Positions 41,560 through 55,440 of a stretch of 64,000 nt of DNA are shown piece after piece. The position numbers and the translations under genes are program-made. The DNA is taken from contig NDFF03000013.1 of NCBI GenBank assembly GCA_002150815.3, positions 1 to 64,000 on the forward strand, in the 5' to 3' direction. Source of the DNA: Grammothele lineata. Its lineage: Eukaryota; Basidiomycota; Agaricomycetes; Polyporales; Polyporaceae. Positions within the stretch are counted from its first letter, which is position 1. Each line of letters starts with the position of its first letter. The notes under the pieces were generated by a model. The model was not told the DNA's origin, did no database searches, and saw only the letters and a program-made list of their open reading frames with translations.

Positions 41560-44082
41560 GGTTCTAAGTGAAAGGGCCGATGAGGGGAAGGGGACGGTGG
41601 AGAGAGAGTACAGACTTGACAGGCGCGTAACCCATATTTGTACCCGTCTCATTGGCGCTCGAACGGTGAAATCCCACAAATTCCGTTCAACAGTGCGCGG
41701 TAACGTGAACAATGGCCTTGACGCGTTTCGCGCGGAACTCCGACCCGCCTGCAAACACAGCTCACTGAGTCATCCCCCTGCCCATAGAGAAGATCGTTTG
41801 TCGAGTACTGACCTGTTTCCCCTCCAACCAATATTCCAGCCTTCTTCTCAAGCTATGCTAGCCACGATGACAGTTGTCTACGGGGCCATCATATCGTCGA
41901 CAAGCCATTGGACGCGATCACCACGAACCCGGACCTCGCTCGAGCCCGCTGGCTGCTTCAGCCAGAGAAACTGAGCGCACGCGCCCTAATATATAGAAGA
42001 GTATCTGATTAGTTCGCCTATTAGTCAATCAACTCCACATGAACGGTAGTGAATCAAACTCACCAATAATGCCCCGTTTCGCCATTCGGAGGAACTCACC
42101 CTTGCAACTATTCATCGTCGCATTTTCTGTAAGTCATTGGCGTCAGGGGAATTCCACATGAAAGGTCTAGTAAAGGGCAAGAACTTGTGCGAAATGCGGA
42201 ATGAAGAATAGCGGACGGATGTTCACTCCTTCCACCTCTATAGGATATGACATGGGCCACCAACACGGCGCCAGGGACACTTTAGCAAGACAGGGAACGT
42301 ACTTTTCATGAAGAGGCTTCATGAGTCCCGGTTAGTCTACCCGCTGCGATGGACTCAATGATCATGACGTTCGAGCGAGCGGAGCGAATATGACCGCACA
42401 AAGACGGCCCAGCTTTCTGAGCGCAAGAATGCAAGGTGAATCTCATTCATCGCGAGAGGATCCACTTTCCCTCTCGCTCATGCGAAACTACCACCGTCTC
42501 ATCTTTCCCTGAAAGATGCAGCTATCCAACGGAATATTTTTCTCTCGTGCGATAGATCGTTTGATTTAAGCTATCCTTTGACCACACCCACAATGCTGAT
42601 CCAAGCTTCAGATGCACCCGCGCCGGGGTAAGTAGCACTGCTCAACGGATCGTTGGGCAGCGCTACCTACTCCGTCTGGCGTCGCAGCCAGCGATCATGT
42701 AGACGCTCGCCGGTGCAAGCGACACGTTGCTCGTAGCCGCCGGCCGGTCGGAGTCGACCTTCACCATCGTCCACCATCGTCAAAGACCTCCAATCCTCTT
42801 TTCAAAGCAACGAACTGTCAGAACGTTCTACGCGGACGATATCGGGACCGATTGCTGCTCTTAGTGGCATATCGCCCCGAACCTCATACCCCCGAGGAAA
42901 GAGGGTGGTCCCTACATAGGGGGAATATGCTAGGTAGCATGCCCTGCAGAAAGGGAGGTAAGCACACTCTTGCATACGTTGAGAGGCCTTGGAGGGATGT
43001 GTGAACCGGAAGAACCCACTATATACCGCAATCGGTCTGGCCTTGAAGTAGCGGTCTTGTCTGCCTGCTCGAGATCCTGGACGGTCGGGTCTGTCCTCAC
43101 GCTGTTTGAGCTGCGTGGAGAGGCGACCGTTCAGCGTGGAGAGAAATGGTTGTGTCTAGTATGGCTCAGCAAGCCTGACGTCGTAGTGGATCGTTCAATC
43201 ACTCAGGCGTGGTGTCAAACACTGAGTGGTGATCCTGAGAATTGCGCGCGAGCCTCGAGGTCTATGCACCTGAGCGCCCCTGCGCTTTGGCCTTGTACCG
43301 CCAGCATGCTTGTCAAATCAATTCGCTTCTCTCAGTCGAGGCTCGGTTCTCCATTCTCCTGTCTCTCAACAGACCCTCCGTGAATTCACCGACGTCATTC
43401 CTGGGGGAGACGCTTCGTTCGCATCTGGTCATCTTCGAAAGACTCCCAGTCGACGTTGTGAAGTCTCAAGCGTGCCCGCGATTCAACTGCAAGCCGTCGT
43501 TACTTCACAGGCTCACCTCGCCGTCTTATTCGTAACGGTTGGGCCGGAGTGTTCGCCATTGTGAATCAACCAGGTCAGGTCATTGTGATATACCCATGGA
43601 GACGTTGAAGATTACTGGGTGGGAGAAGGGCCTGGGGTGAGTCAATGCACATCGATCTTTCGTCTCCAGCGTCCCTCTCTACGTGCCATATGTACTCCCA
43701 CTGTGTATACGTGTTCTACAACTTCTCGTTCCATGTATGGTGTATCCTGTCACCCTAGACCCTTTGCTTTCATACAAATTAAATGATCATGTCCTTGCCA
43801 GAGTGCCCCGCCTAATGATCCGTATGACCCACGTTTTTCCGCAAACAAAAACCCCGCAACGTAGCATGGCATGAGCGTCATATATTCCTACGCTAGGATG
43901 CCTATGAAGAGTGTGGGTTATGTCGACATCTGTTCAATATCATTCGGCTTGGCGATTCGGTTCATACACGTGTGTTTACTCAGCGGACTCGTCCGTGTTC
44001 TCTCAGTCGACTACGATTACCGACTTTGCGCCTATGGATCCCCGCCCTAGCCTAGATCGTTCACCTGTCGTCTACAAGGCCC
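41560..44082. other. Gene-poor region
   Basis: About 2.5 kb with no frame longer than about 140 codons and no recognised domain. The left 200 bp may hold an upstream exon of the acidic gene; the right end is the 3' side of the P450 gene. Confidence 0.55.
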
Positions 44083-46486
44083 TCAGAGCTTCCTGATTTT
44101 CATGGGTAGCGATCCGTTGGTGCTGCCCTCAACCGAGGGATACTCAACACTCGCCGTGTTCCACACGATCCGCACGTCCGGACGCTCAAAAGCGAACGTT
44201 TCAAGCAGAACCGAAAGCAGGACTTCTACAGAAGGACGAAGACAGATTAGCGGTTTCGCAAAACTCGCTGGCGAGAAATAGACGATTTACGCACTCATCT
44301 CGCACAGCGCAAACTTGAATCCGCTGTGAAGGAGAATCCGTCATCAGATTAAGTACGCGGTTTATACAAGCAACGCTCGCTCACATGCACGCACGCCCAC
44401 CTCCGAGGAACGTCAACATGTTCGAGTACACTCCCGGCACCCGCGCCTGGATCACTTCATCGGGCAAGGGTTTCAGCCAGCGCTCCGGTTTCCACTCGAG
44501 CGCGTCCGGGCCCCAGAGCGTGCGATCGCGGTTGAGGGCGGCGATGCCAACGAAGACATTCGTTCCCTTAGGCACTGGCACGCTTCGCAACTCGCGCCCA
44601 TCGGGTCCACGGAGGGGCGTGCGCAGCGGGAGGACAGTGTCCTGGCGCGCGCTGTGGAAGGATATGAAACGTCAGGGCTCGGGCAATGATCTATGGGAGG
44701 ATGCGCTCACGTCTTGGAGACTAGTGCACCTGGTGGGTGTCTTTGAAGAGTAGGAGATAGCATGAGTTTCGACCCAAGATCTCGCGAAGTCCGGACATCA
44801 CTGGAACTCACAGACGTAAAGTCTCCCGGATCACTGCCTCGAGATAGGGGAGATCAAAGAGATCGTCATAACCCATGTCACCTTTTTCTTTGCGAGCCGT
44901 GATAATCTCCTCGCGCAGCTTCGTCTGGACGTCCTGATTCTCAGCCAGAAGCTGGACAATGTGACAGAGAGCGCTCAAGGTAGTATCCGTGCCCGCGAAC
45001 ACGAGATTCCTGAACATAGACATTCAACTATTAGGACGCGGAGCAAGTTTTTGAGATATACATACGTGATTGTGCCCACAATCTCGTCTTCTGACCACTG
45101 CTCCTCGGGAGGCACTTCCATATTCGCCCGAACTTGATGATTGAGCGTGAGCATGGAACATTGATTACACAAGCTGGTGATATGTGCTTACTTAAACGAC
45201 TCAAGATATCTGTCACGTCCCCATCGTCGTCATCAGCGACGGAAGACTGTCTCTCGCCATTGAATGTCGCGATCTTCTCCTTGACAAGCTCTTTCGCATG
45301 TGCATCCATGACATCCACGATGCTCCGTAGACGCTGCACGCGACGAGACGGTAACCGCTCGACGATCCATCTGCGAAAGGAGGCAGAGCCAAACTTCATC
45401 ATCAACGGAAGCAGCTTTCGCCACACGGCGAGTTCGACGACAGCGGGACTGAAGCGCAGTCATTAGCGATGTAGACATAAACCAGCGATACGACGAGCCA
45501 CGGGAAGACTTCAACGCACAAGAGAGACTTCATTGCCTCGCCGTATGGCCCAGGTTGATCACCCTCGAGGGAATCGAGAGAGCGCCCAACGCCAGCTCTA
45601 CCGATGAGCTCCAGCGTAATGCGGCTCATCCAGGCCATCATGTCGATGTTCGTCCATCCGGTTGCAGAAAGACGTGTCCCAATTGCGTCACGCGCCTGAA
45701 TGTGAATGATCAATTTTTGAGGAGTAAATTCAGAGCGATAGAGGTATATCTTACACGATAAGATACGTTGTACATGGCAGGGAACGTGGAGCGGAGGTAC
45801 GCAAGCGAAAAGGCCGGCGTAAGGAGCTTTCGCTGACGCTTGTGCTGGTCACCTGTAGTGAATCGTCTTTCATGTAAAAGGCGGGAAGACCGAAGACTTG
45901 TAGGAGACGAACCGGACACGGCTAATAGACCTGGGCCCAGTAGGATTGAATTGGAGCTAATGGACCGCGGCAACAGGTATTTTCAAGGCTGTTCAAAGTT
46001 CTTAGACTGTGAGACACCCACTCTAGATGAACACGAGGCTCCTCGAACACCGCGTGCTCTTTGATGAGAATAGTATGCAGGGCAACTGGGTCGAACACAA
46101 ATAACTGCGGATCCTGTGGAGGCGGGTAGTCAGCTGCGATCTATAGCGCCGACAACGAAAGAAAATGTACGCTGAACATCCCGAGGACCTTGACCACAGT
46201 CCCATAATTCTCGTAGAGACGCTGACGGAACTTCTCTGTGTGATGACCAAATAGTAGCCCTAAGTGTCCTGTTTGAAGGCAATGCATCAGCGTGAGAGCG
46301 TAGGCACCATGCAGCCGTAATGGACATACCTTTGACGAAAGAGGCGGGCGGGGGGCCAGGGATGTTATCGAGAGGCGACCGAGAGAAAAGTCGTAGCTTC
46401 CGTACGAGGAGAACAGAAGCGTACAGGAGTAGTCCAGACGCGAATGTCGTAAACAAGCTCATGGGGGAAGTGGAAGCAATTGGCAT
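44083..46486 (-). CDS. Cytochrome P450 monooxygenase
   Basis: About ten exons encode roughly 530 residues. ATG 46486 gives a membrane anchor (SLFTTFASGLLLYASVLLV) and the Pro-rich hinge DNIPGPPPASFVKG. Further on come the I-helix oxygen-binding motif FAGTDTTLSALCHIV, the K-helix ExxR in RETLRL, PERWLKP, and the haem-binding loop FLGGGRACIGFKFA, formed across a splice, with its invariant Cys. All hallmark residues are intact. It is an ER-bound monooxygenase working with NADPH-P450 reductase. The substrate cannot be inferred and no secondary-metabolism backbone gene is next to it. It most resembles the expanded xenobiotic or wood-decay P450 sets of basidiomycetes. Exon limits between 45400 and 46300 are approximate. 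Confidence 0.92.
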
Positions 46487-49360
46487 GACGGAACGAGCCT
46501 TCTCATGATCTTTATACGCGCACGCATCGACCGTTCCGATCACTGCCACCCGACCGGCGTAGGCGTGGAGGCACTGGCAGAGAATGTGGTCTTGGTAAGT
46601 ACTGCTGACTGCGGGAGGTATGAGCAACTCGGAGTACTCACACCGAGAGAAGAATCAAGCCGCTTCAGAAGCGAGGCGGCCTGATATTTCGGACAGCATG
46701 CTAGAACTCAGGTGCCCGAACTGTGACGCGCCCAGTAGGCGAAAGCACTGCGATGTGGCTTTGGTCCATTCCTGAATGTCTGCTCGGTGAAGATCGGGAG
46801 AATGACGCATACTACATGACCACGCACAGTGCGATATGTACCGCAAGGCGCACGCAGCTTCTCAAATGGGCGGCGGCGGGGAATCCGGAAGACGGCGAAG
46901 CATTCCTTCCAGCCGCAGCTGCATTCAAGACGTTCCAGCTGCCAGCGCCTCAGGCGTCACCCCCTCCCGGCAGCGGCCGGCGGAGCTTAAACTCTCGGTC
47001 CGGAGTAGACATCAAATTTGACGTCATCTTCTACCGCTCCTCCACTCATCCATCGCCGCATGCACCCTCCTCTGAGAGGAAGCAGAGCACAGCTGTCCTC
47101 TACAAACATTCACGTATGTCTTCAATACAAAGCAAAAGTACAATTCTATAATCTATCATATTGTCCTGACTTAGAGGTATGCCGGAAGCTCATACGCAAC
47201 AACATGCCGCGCTCACTAGTGCTATGTATATAACATCCACGCAGCAGCCTTCTGGAACTGGCCGGCGCATCGCTGGAATAGTTCTTACAATGCCCTTCAA
47301 GCGTCTCTAGCTCTTATTCTTGGATGCGTACTGCTTTCTACGTAATGTAGAACTCGTATGCAGACGCATAAATCGTGAAAGCACCCCGCCAACGACGCCC
47401 TGTTGCTGACGACTCCTTACTCGCGGTGCAGTGGTGGCACTCTAAGAGCTCCCGTAGATGTTACTAGTAATTTATTTACTTTTGGCCGCACGCACTGACC
47501 AGACCTTCCTTGAATACGTATTCGCGATGACTGCCCGTGGCCGGGCGCTGGAAGTTTTAACGAACTCTCTCCCAGAGTTCCGTTTGAACCGCTTGACGTC
47601 ACTTCGTCGAATGAGGCGTCAGTACACCGCAGCTCTACTCCCGATGGCTCGGTTAGGATCCCGCTCTTTGAACGACAGCATCCTCATTCACCCAAGCCCG
47701 AACCCTAGCGTTGTACCTGTCTGTTTCTTCATCAAGTTGCTCGGTGCTCATCAAACAACACGATATAGTGTCCTCTTATGACTCATCCTTAGCAATTTAT
47801 CGTGCGGTGCTCATAGGCACAGCTCCCTCCACACGTGAGGGCGCATATGGAGTCCAGAAATCTGAAGAACATTCATCAAGAACAAAACTATGGACGCACA
47901 CGTGGATAGATGGTTGCTACTATGTTGAATATTAGAACAAGGCTATACAGGTAAACCACGCATTCGATTGCTCTTCTCATGACATGTTGCTGTTTAGCAG
48001 CCTTCAGATTTTCCATAAGGTAGAGTGGATGTTTTGAAACCGCCATAAGGCACCGAACAGGATATTTCAGCATACATAAATAAATGGCCCTCTCAAGGAA
48101 ATTACCTTTGGGTATATATCAAGAAAGTTCGAACATTCATTGACTGTCAAAGCAATGGTACCACAACTCTGCAAGTTAGCATCTCCAAAATAGCACTAGT
48201 TGCGGTCTCGGAATGGCCAAACTAGGTGAAACAATTATTCTCGGACCTCCTCCGGGTTCCCCAAACCTCAAAGGCACTTCAAGTAGTATCATACGCGTGT
48301 TCAATTTAGGACATCTCGCCTGGTTTAATCCCGAGCCAAACAGGTAATTCTTCTTGATAAATACACCATATTTATTCTGTTCCGGTTCGTCTTTGTACAT
48401 CACGAGAATGGGTGTTAAATTGTCCTCTCGTTTTCTATGCTAATCCGTCCTTCCTCTAACCATGGGCTATTGTCCCAGACCGACCCAAGTATAGAGCATC
48501 TGATGATTACCGCCCTATCCTCTAAGTACAATGTTAGCCAACCAGCTCAATAATACTTGACCATACGAAACACTCTTCCACAGCGTGAATTTCACAAGAG
48601 ACAGCCTGAGTGCGCGGCTCGCATTCCGATATTGCCCCTGGGCTGCAGTATGCTCACCGTGTACCACAATTTTCTACGCAAACAGAAATAAATAACGTGA
48701 GCGACGTCTATTATACGCCCGATATGAGACGGGCTCCAAGACTTCTATCCTCAGTGTCAGTGAGACTTTGAGACAACTCTGAGAGTCATGCGTCTATGAG
48801 AGAATATGGAGGGGAGTACTACAGAGGTCAAGACGTCTGGTATAAATTATTCTGTTAACATTGCTTACGTAAAAAGTTGGTCTCTGCCAGATTTGTTGTG
48901 AGCTGGACAACTTCGCAGCGTACTTCACAGTTGGCGACTTAGATCGGACTCGGATACGTTCGACTCAGACGTCGGCGTGTGCACTGGCGGAAAACTTGGG
49001 GATGTTGTCGTTCGGCATCCTGGAATATTTATGAGAGTTAATTTTGGGACCGAAAACGCATTCCGAGATCAACGTTTAACGGTACTTGGTAGCAAGAGGT
49101 ACTTCGGTCGGAAAGGCTTTAGCTCGTGCACGACGAGCACGAGTGTGACTCCGGCGCGTACGCGTTTGCGATGGGGTGGAACGCGTCGGGTCACGACCGG
49201 GTCACTAATGAGGTCACGCGCCCTACAGGCGTCCCGCGTCACGCGGCAGTGTGGCAGCGGCTTCCTAGGCTCAACACGACTTTGCTCTCGACGCTTGCCT
49301 TGTCACCAACCCGTCCTTGGGGGCACTCTCATTCTTCGTTCTGTCTTGCACAAAGGGCCC
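46487..49360. other. Gene-poor, comparatively AT-rich region
   Basis: About 2.9 kb with many stop codons in every frame and no recognised gene, especially between 47150 and 48950. Composition differs from flanking coding DNA. It could be decayed transposon or gene sequence, but no terminal repeats or reverse-transcriptase motif was found. The right end holds the UBA2 promoter. Confidence 0.55.
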
Positions 49361-52300
49361 ATGGAGGGACGTTCACTACACGCGAAGGCCATCCTCGGCC
49401 AGGAGCTGTTTAGCCGCCTTTCGCAAACGAAGGTCCTCCTTGTTGGCGCGGGTGGTATTGGCTGTGAATTGCGTGCGTCTCAATCCTCTCTGCTCCTTCC
49501 ATATCTGCCAAGCTACCTCTGTTGCAATTTCCACATCTAATTTTTCCTCTACGTCATTCTAGTGAAGAACATTGTGCTCACCGGTTTCGGCGATATCACC
49601 CTTCTCGATCTTGACACCATCGACCTCTCTAATCTCAACCGTCAGTTTCTCTTCAGGAAGAAGGACATAAAGCAGAGCAAAGCATTGGCACGTCGTGCTC
49701 CTCCCACTCAACTGCAAAAATTATGCTGACCACACGAGTTCCCTCTCGATGCTTCATCTTGACTCAGGTTGCGGCTAAGACCGCTACAGCCTTCAACCCG
49801 AACGTCAAAATTACCCCTATTCACGCGAATATCAAGGAGTCTCAGTTCGATGTCTCGTGGTTTCGAAGTTTCGATATCGTGTTGAATGCGCTGGACAACC
49901 TCGGTGAGTGCTCGTTGCCGTTCTTTACTCCATTCCTGCGCCTGGATATTCCACCACCCCCATATTGTGTCGCACGACGTGGTTCTCTTGCTGGAGAGTT
50001 GTCATCTTGTGCATGCCTCGCGTTCATGGTCCAGCTATAACGTGTCGTCTATTCGCGTTAGGAGCTCGTCTGGCATACGTCGCGTGCTCTTCCTTCCAAG
50101 ATGCGCTAATACTTGCGGCATTCTCTGAGACATGGTATTCTCGTGTGGTGCCATGGTTTGACCCTATGCACCCCGCGATAACCTGCGGATTGCCTTGGCA
50201 CTTGTGGTCGACCTGGTACAAGATGCTGCCCTCTTAGGATGCGACATCTTGCACGGCGTGTCCTACAAGTACTCTACAACGTCATTCTTCGTTGACAATG
50301 AGCTAATTCCGTTCTATTCCAGATGCCCGACGACACGTGAATAAGATGTGCATGGCGGCGAACGTGCCCCTTGTAGAGTCTGGTACGGCTGGTTACCTTG
50401 GGCAGGTGCAACCTATATTGAAGGTGTGCATGTCCGCCATGTCCCCAATTGGTTAGGACTAAAGCAGGCCTATTGTTATCATAGGACCGGGCTGAGTGCT
50501 TCGACTGTGTGCCAAAACCCACCCCGAAGACATTCCCTGTATGCACAATTCGCTCAACACCTTCGCAGCCAATACACTGTATTGTGTGGGCAAAGAGCTA
50601 TCTGATTCCGTGCGTCGTTAGCGTATGATCTCGGCGCATATACTGCGGCTCATGAGTGCCCCTTTATAGCCAACTCTTTGGCGAGGACGAAGATGGAGCC
50701 GAGCTTGACGAGGCAGAGAAACAGGGGGAAAATGGTAGGTACAAACAGTACTACTATAGTTCTGGCTTGCTGACTCCGGCTTTTCAGCCACTGAAATCGC
50801 CGCACTACGAAAGGAGGCTCAAGCGTTCAAAGCTGTGCGCGCAGCTCTCCGCTCGGCTCCCGGGGAGGCATCGTCGTCAGGCCCCAGTGCGGCGAAGCTA
50901 GTATTTAACAAGGTGAGCTCAGCAGCCCCGCCTAACGTCCTACATTGACTTTTACCACCCGCAGGTCTTCCATGCAGACATTCTGAACCTTCTGTCCATG
51001 GCGGATATGTGGCGCTCGCGCGCCCCACCGATCCCCCTAGACTTTGATAAGATCCAAGAGGGTAGCTTCCCGCTCTTGCGCCCCCAACAAAACGGCCTGC
51101 ACCACAATGGCAGCGCAGCTAACGGCCGCCCTGGGGAGACTGCTGGGACGAAGAGCGGAGAGGTTAAAGTCAACGGGACGACGCCTTCCTCGACTGCGGG
51201 TGGGGCCGGTCTAAAGGATCAGCGCGCGCTGTCGTTGCAGGATAACTTGGACTTGTTCGTCTCAAGGTGCGTTCACCCTCTGGTGCATGGTGTGTCTGGG
51301 GTCAAGGCATTGATGATCCGGTCTGGGACATAGCACGGAGCGCCTGGCGGCTCGCATCCGCGGCGGGGAGGACACAATCTCTTTCGACAAGGATGACGAC
51401 GACACGCTCGACTTCGTCACGGCGGCGGCGAACCTGCGGTCTGCTGCGTACGGTATCCCAGGCAAGAGCCGATGGGAAGTCAAAGGTGCGCATCGCGCCC
51501 TCATCTCCGCGCGTTCCGTCGGCTGACGGTCCCTCTTCGCTCCCAGAAATGGCAGGGAACATTATTCCTGCGATCGCGACGACGAATGCCATTATCGCGG
51601 GCCTCATCGTTCTCCAAGCGCTGCACCTCCTCCGGCGGTCATACAACGCGCTCCGCAACGTACACGTGCAGTTCAAGCCTTCGATGCCGCTCAGTGCGAT
51701 CTCGATGTGCCCACCGAACTCGTTCTGCGGCGTCTGTCGCGACACGTATACCGAGGTGCTGTGTGACCCTGCGCGCGTGACGCTTAGCGAGGTAGTGGAC
51801 GGCATCCTCGGGGGCTCCGAGGTGGAAGACAAGAGGGAAGTGAGCGTGTATGAAGACAAACGCGTGCTGAGCGACCCGGACTGGGATGACAATAACGAGC
51901 GCACGCTCGAAAGCTTGAACGTCACGCGCGGCAAGTTCCTGTCCATCGTCGACGAGGAGGGCGAGTATGCTACGATCCAGGTTGCTATTGGAGTCCTTCC
52001 GTGAGTCTCTCATCTGATGAACCACATATCCTTGTTCGGGTAGTGACCATCGCACCTTCTTCCACAGACCAAGCCATCCAGCAGACGGGCCTGCGCTTAT
52101 TTTACCTTCACCACTGCCCACGCCACCAAAGAAAGAGAAGCCTCGACCAGCTACGCCAACTCCTGCGGCTCCTTCGTCAACGAAGAAGCGGCGTGCGCCA
52201 GACCACGACGTCGAAGAGCCGTCCGCGAAACGCTCAAAAACGATGCCTGCGACCCAGGGCACGTTCACGCCGAGCAAGAAGCGGAAGCTGGAAGAGGACG

Positions 52301-52374
52301 GGCTGATCGTGCTCGATGGCGCAGACGAGAAGATAGAGGTGGACGAAGATCTGGACATTATCGAGATCGACTGA
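49361..52374 (+). CDS. UBA2: SUMO-activating enzyme catalytic subunit (E1B)
   Basis: About nine exons encode roughly 640 residues. The N-terminal Rossmann fold starts [20 protein letters not shown] followed by [10 protein letters not shown], the ATP-binding loop. Next come [36 protein letters not shown] and [13 protein letters not shown]. The zinc and catalytic region reads ECFDCVPKP then [20 protein letters not shown]; the Cys before TIRSTP (codon 50542-50544) is the active-site thioester residue, and the later [10 protein letters not shown] supplies the second zinc pair. The ubiquitin-fold domain follows ([11 protein letters not shown]), and the C terminus is basic and acidic ([17 protein letters not shown]), fitting nuclear localisation. 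With its partner Aos1 it adenylates SUMO and passes it to Ubc9. All catalytic elements are present. Confidence 0.94.
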
Positions 52375-55300
52375 GTGTCTTCGCGTTGCGGTGCTAGGAC
52401 TTGTGCATTGCTACGGTTCAGGTGGTCGCGGGCCGGGGCCTCGTTGCGCCGCTGGTCATAGATGCCAGCAGACTGGGCTGGAGGGTGCTGCGCTTCTTTT
52501 TCTTGCGTCGTGCTGTGTTGGACGTATTCTTATCTCGCTGTCGTCACCGTATTTTATAGTTCGTTCCCAATGCTATTATGCTATCACCAGGTCTATGAGG
52601 CAGGTTCTCTCAACCGGAAGTCGCGTCAGGGTGGCCGTGCCGACGTGCAAGGGATCCAGGTGGGTGGTGTATACTTGTGCTAGCCAATCATTCCGGTGAA
52701 CTGACTGAACGGCAGCTTTTAGAGCATAACACTGCGTTGCTGTTGTATCGCTGGGTGAGACCCGGCTCCGTCGAGCTCGATTGCGCATTCAAGTAATGCC
52801 CAGACACGAACTTATCAGTCGCTGTGGCATTGCTACAAGCCTACTAACGAATGTTATGCTGAATATAATTGCAGAGACCGTGCAGTGTACGTTCGTTCTG
52901 AATCTGTTTTGAATTCGGCAGCCGTTCACAGGCTCGAATAACCCTGCTAGGACCCCAAACGCAACGCCATCGTATAAATAAATATGTATATGCGAGCACG
53001 CAGCCTCATCCTCGATCGCTCCCAGGGTAACGAAAGCATTCCCGTTAGACGTGAACCCGTCGACTTCAAACGACCAACCCTCTCTCCCGAGTTCAAGGTG
53101 ACCTTCCCGCGCCGCACGGCCGGTAGCGCGACATGTCCGTATCTCCCCACAACGTCAATAAGCTCGCTACCAGGTCTAATTCGGTCCCGCCGCCCAGGCA
53201 CACGCCGCGCGGAAATCGAAGACGCACGGCCCTCCGCCGCTATACTGTGCCGAGCCGGGACTGGATAGGAACCGAGAAGCCCCGCGCGCCCCGCTGGCCT
53301 CGCCCACGCCGCCGCGCCCCGAAGCTCGAAGCTCGAATTCGTCGCGAAATCCGTCACTGCCGAGGTTCGCCGCGTCGGGCTTCGCGCATACCCACCGCCC
53401 CGACAAGGCGTCACGCATGCCCACATTATGATGTCAGAGCAGTGGACCCGTTCTGCAGCTTCGCAGTGTATGGCCGCCTTGCTCCGGGGGCAGGGCGCCG
53501 AAGCGTGCGGAAGGTCATCGTGAAGTGCAGATGACCGGCCACAGCGAGCGTACGTACAGCTAGACGCGTACGATACACCGTAGAGTGCGTTGGCCGAGCA
53601 CGCCGTTCTGACGGGTCGCCGCCATGCGTGAACCACGCGTCTGTTTTCGGGAGCTTCGTTTACTTAGGGCTGGCCAGTTCTCTCCGGGCGCGGAGGGCGT
53701 GCCGCCGTGTGCGCGGCCCATGTATTCAATGCGCCACGCGCCTTCCAGGAGGCGTAAGCGTGCACGAAAGGCAGCGCGAATGCTGCAGGATCCCCCCTCG
53801 AGCGCGCGCGTACTCGTGCGCCCCGCTCGTCCCCCAACGCAAGCGCGATAAAGTACTGATAAAGTCCGAGGACTGCAGGGCGCGCGCCCTCTGTTTCCAT
53901 TGCGACGTCCAACAAGCCGTGGCGTTGAGCACGTCAGCTGCCTATGAGCTTGTACCCTGTACGTACGGCATCTGTCATCCAGCTCCAGCACCCCGAGTAG
54001 TGCACCCTCCCCATTCATCCGGCCAATTTCAGTTGACGTTGTACTTGCTACTCGGCCTCCTCGGCGACCCTGAATCCGCCTATCGTTGGCCCGACCCAGG
54101 CGGACGACGGAGATGGCGGCCATTGTGCAGCTGAACTCGGAAGCGAACTCTGAATCCGAATAAAGTCGGTTCGGATTCCGGAGATGCTTTCCCCCCGACC
54201 ATAGAGCACACAGTCCACTGGCACACGGGGCCGGTGGCCGTGCCGCCCAATTCACGGAAGGCTCCCCGTCTTCTGTTCCGGACCTCGGGGTGCCAGGTAA
54301 GCTCAGAACCCGACGTGCGCCTTCGATGTGTACCGAACAGGGTAAAATGAGCGTGGAAGAACCCAGGCAAGAAGTCTGCCCGTGGATTTTGCGGGGATCA
54401 GTGCCGCCCCCCGGCGGGCCGCCTCTGCGGCGTTTGGTAGCGTGAAGGAGAAATCCTGGGAAATACCGACGCGCCAAAGGCCGATCAAGAACACCTGAAA
54501 CGCTACCACTCTGCCCCGCGGTTGGCAACTCGGGGCCATGTTGGGCTCGCATCGGCGTCGCGATCGCTCGCCACGGAAATTCCACTGATTTCGGAGTTGA
54601 TGCGCTGGCCCGGACTCTCAGTCGTGAAAGACGCTTGTGTGCCGATCAGGCTCAAGGCCGGCCGGCGCACGGACCACCCACACATACTCACCGCTGATTG
54701 AGATCAAGGAGCTAGATAGCATGACGCGCCTATGAGGCATTGCTGTGCTGGTTAGCGCAGGTGCGCGCCCGGTCTAGAACCTAGAACGCGCGTCGTTGTT
54801 CAACTGCCTGCGGAGCGCCGCATGGGTGCGTGGTGGAAGGCGGCGAGTGAGATGCCGCCACGCACATAGTGGGTGTCCGAGGTCTACAACGGTACGTATT
54901 GGGCGATGGCGACGGAAATGCAACACTGTAAGGCGTTGGTAAGGCGGAAGCTAGCAGTGAGACGACTGCAACAGGCACTGTACTACTAATACGACGCGAA
55001 GTTCGTGAATGAGGCGTAGAAGACGGTTCGTCGAGGGGACCTGAGGCGGGGGATACAGGCGGTGTACGCGTGAATGAAGGAGCGGCAGCAACAGCCGGAA
55101 GCTCGACGCACGGGCATTAAGTATGTATGGACAACGCGGGTGTAGCAATAGCACAAACTATAATCATACACGGGCAAGGACAGGCGGCGCAAGAAGCACG
55201 GGTGTCGAAAGAGGGACTGTCAGACGAGGATCGACGGAGCCTGACCGGAACGGGATCTAAAGCGCGTTGCAACAAGAGCGTGTGTGACAGGAGATAAGGG

Positions 55301-55440
55301 GGTATGGATGGATGGATGGAGCTGCCGTGGTTATCTAAGTAGCGGGGATCTGAGTCCGTCTCAGCACGGGAACACAAGTAGACGAGAAAACAATACACAG
55401 CCGGTCGGACTGGTCGACGCCCAGTTTAATTGCTGATCGC
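52375..55440. other. GC-rich intergenic region
   Basis: About 3 kb. The part 53000-54700 is rich in CpG and has long frames open on both strands (up to 341 codons, minus), but none shows domain features, splice patterns or conserved motifs, so no gene is called. The left end holds the 3' region of UBA2 and the right end that of the GH16 gene. Confidence 0.55.

Noticed and set aside
48176..48403. A short minus frame ending in a hydrophobic stretch, considered as a transposon relic
   Set aside because: No reverse-transcriptase, integrase or transposase motif and no flanking repeats.
53560..54585. A 341-codon open frame on the minus strand
   Set aside because: It lies in CpG-rich DNA where several frames are open on both strands; the translation has no domain pattern, no splice signals and no family resemblance.
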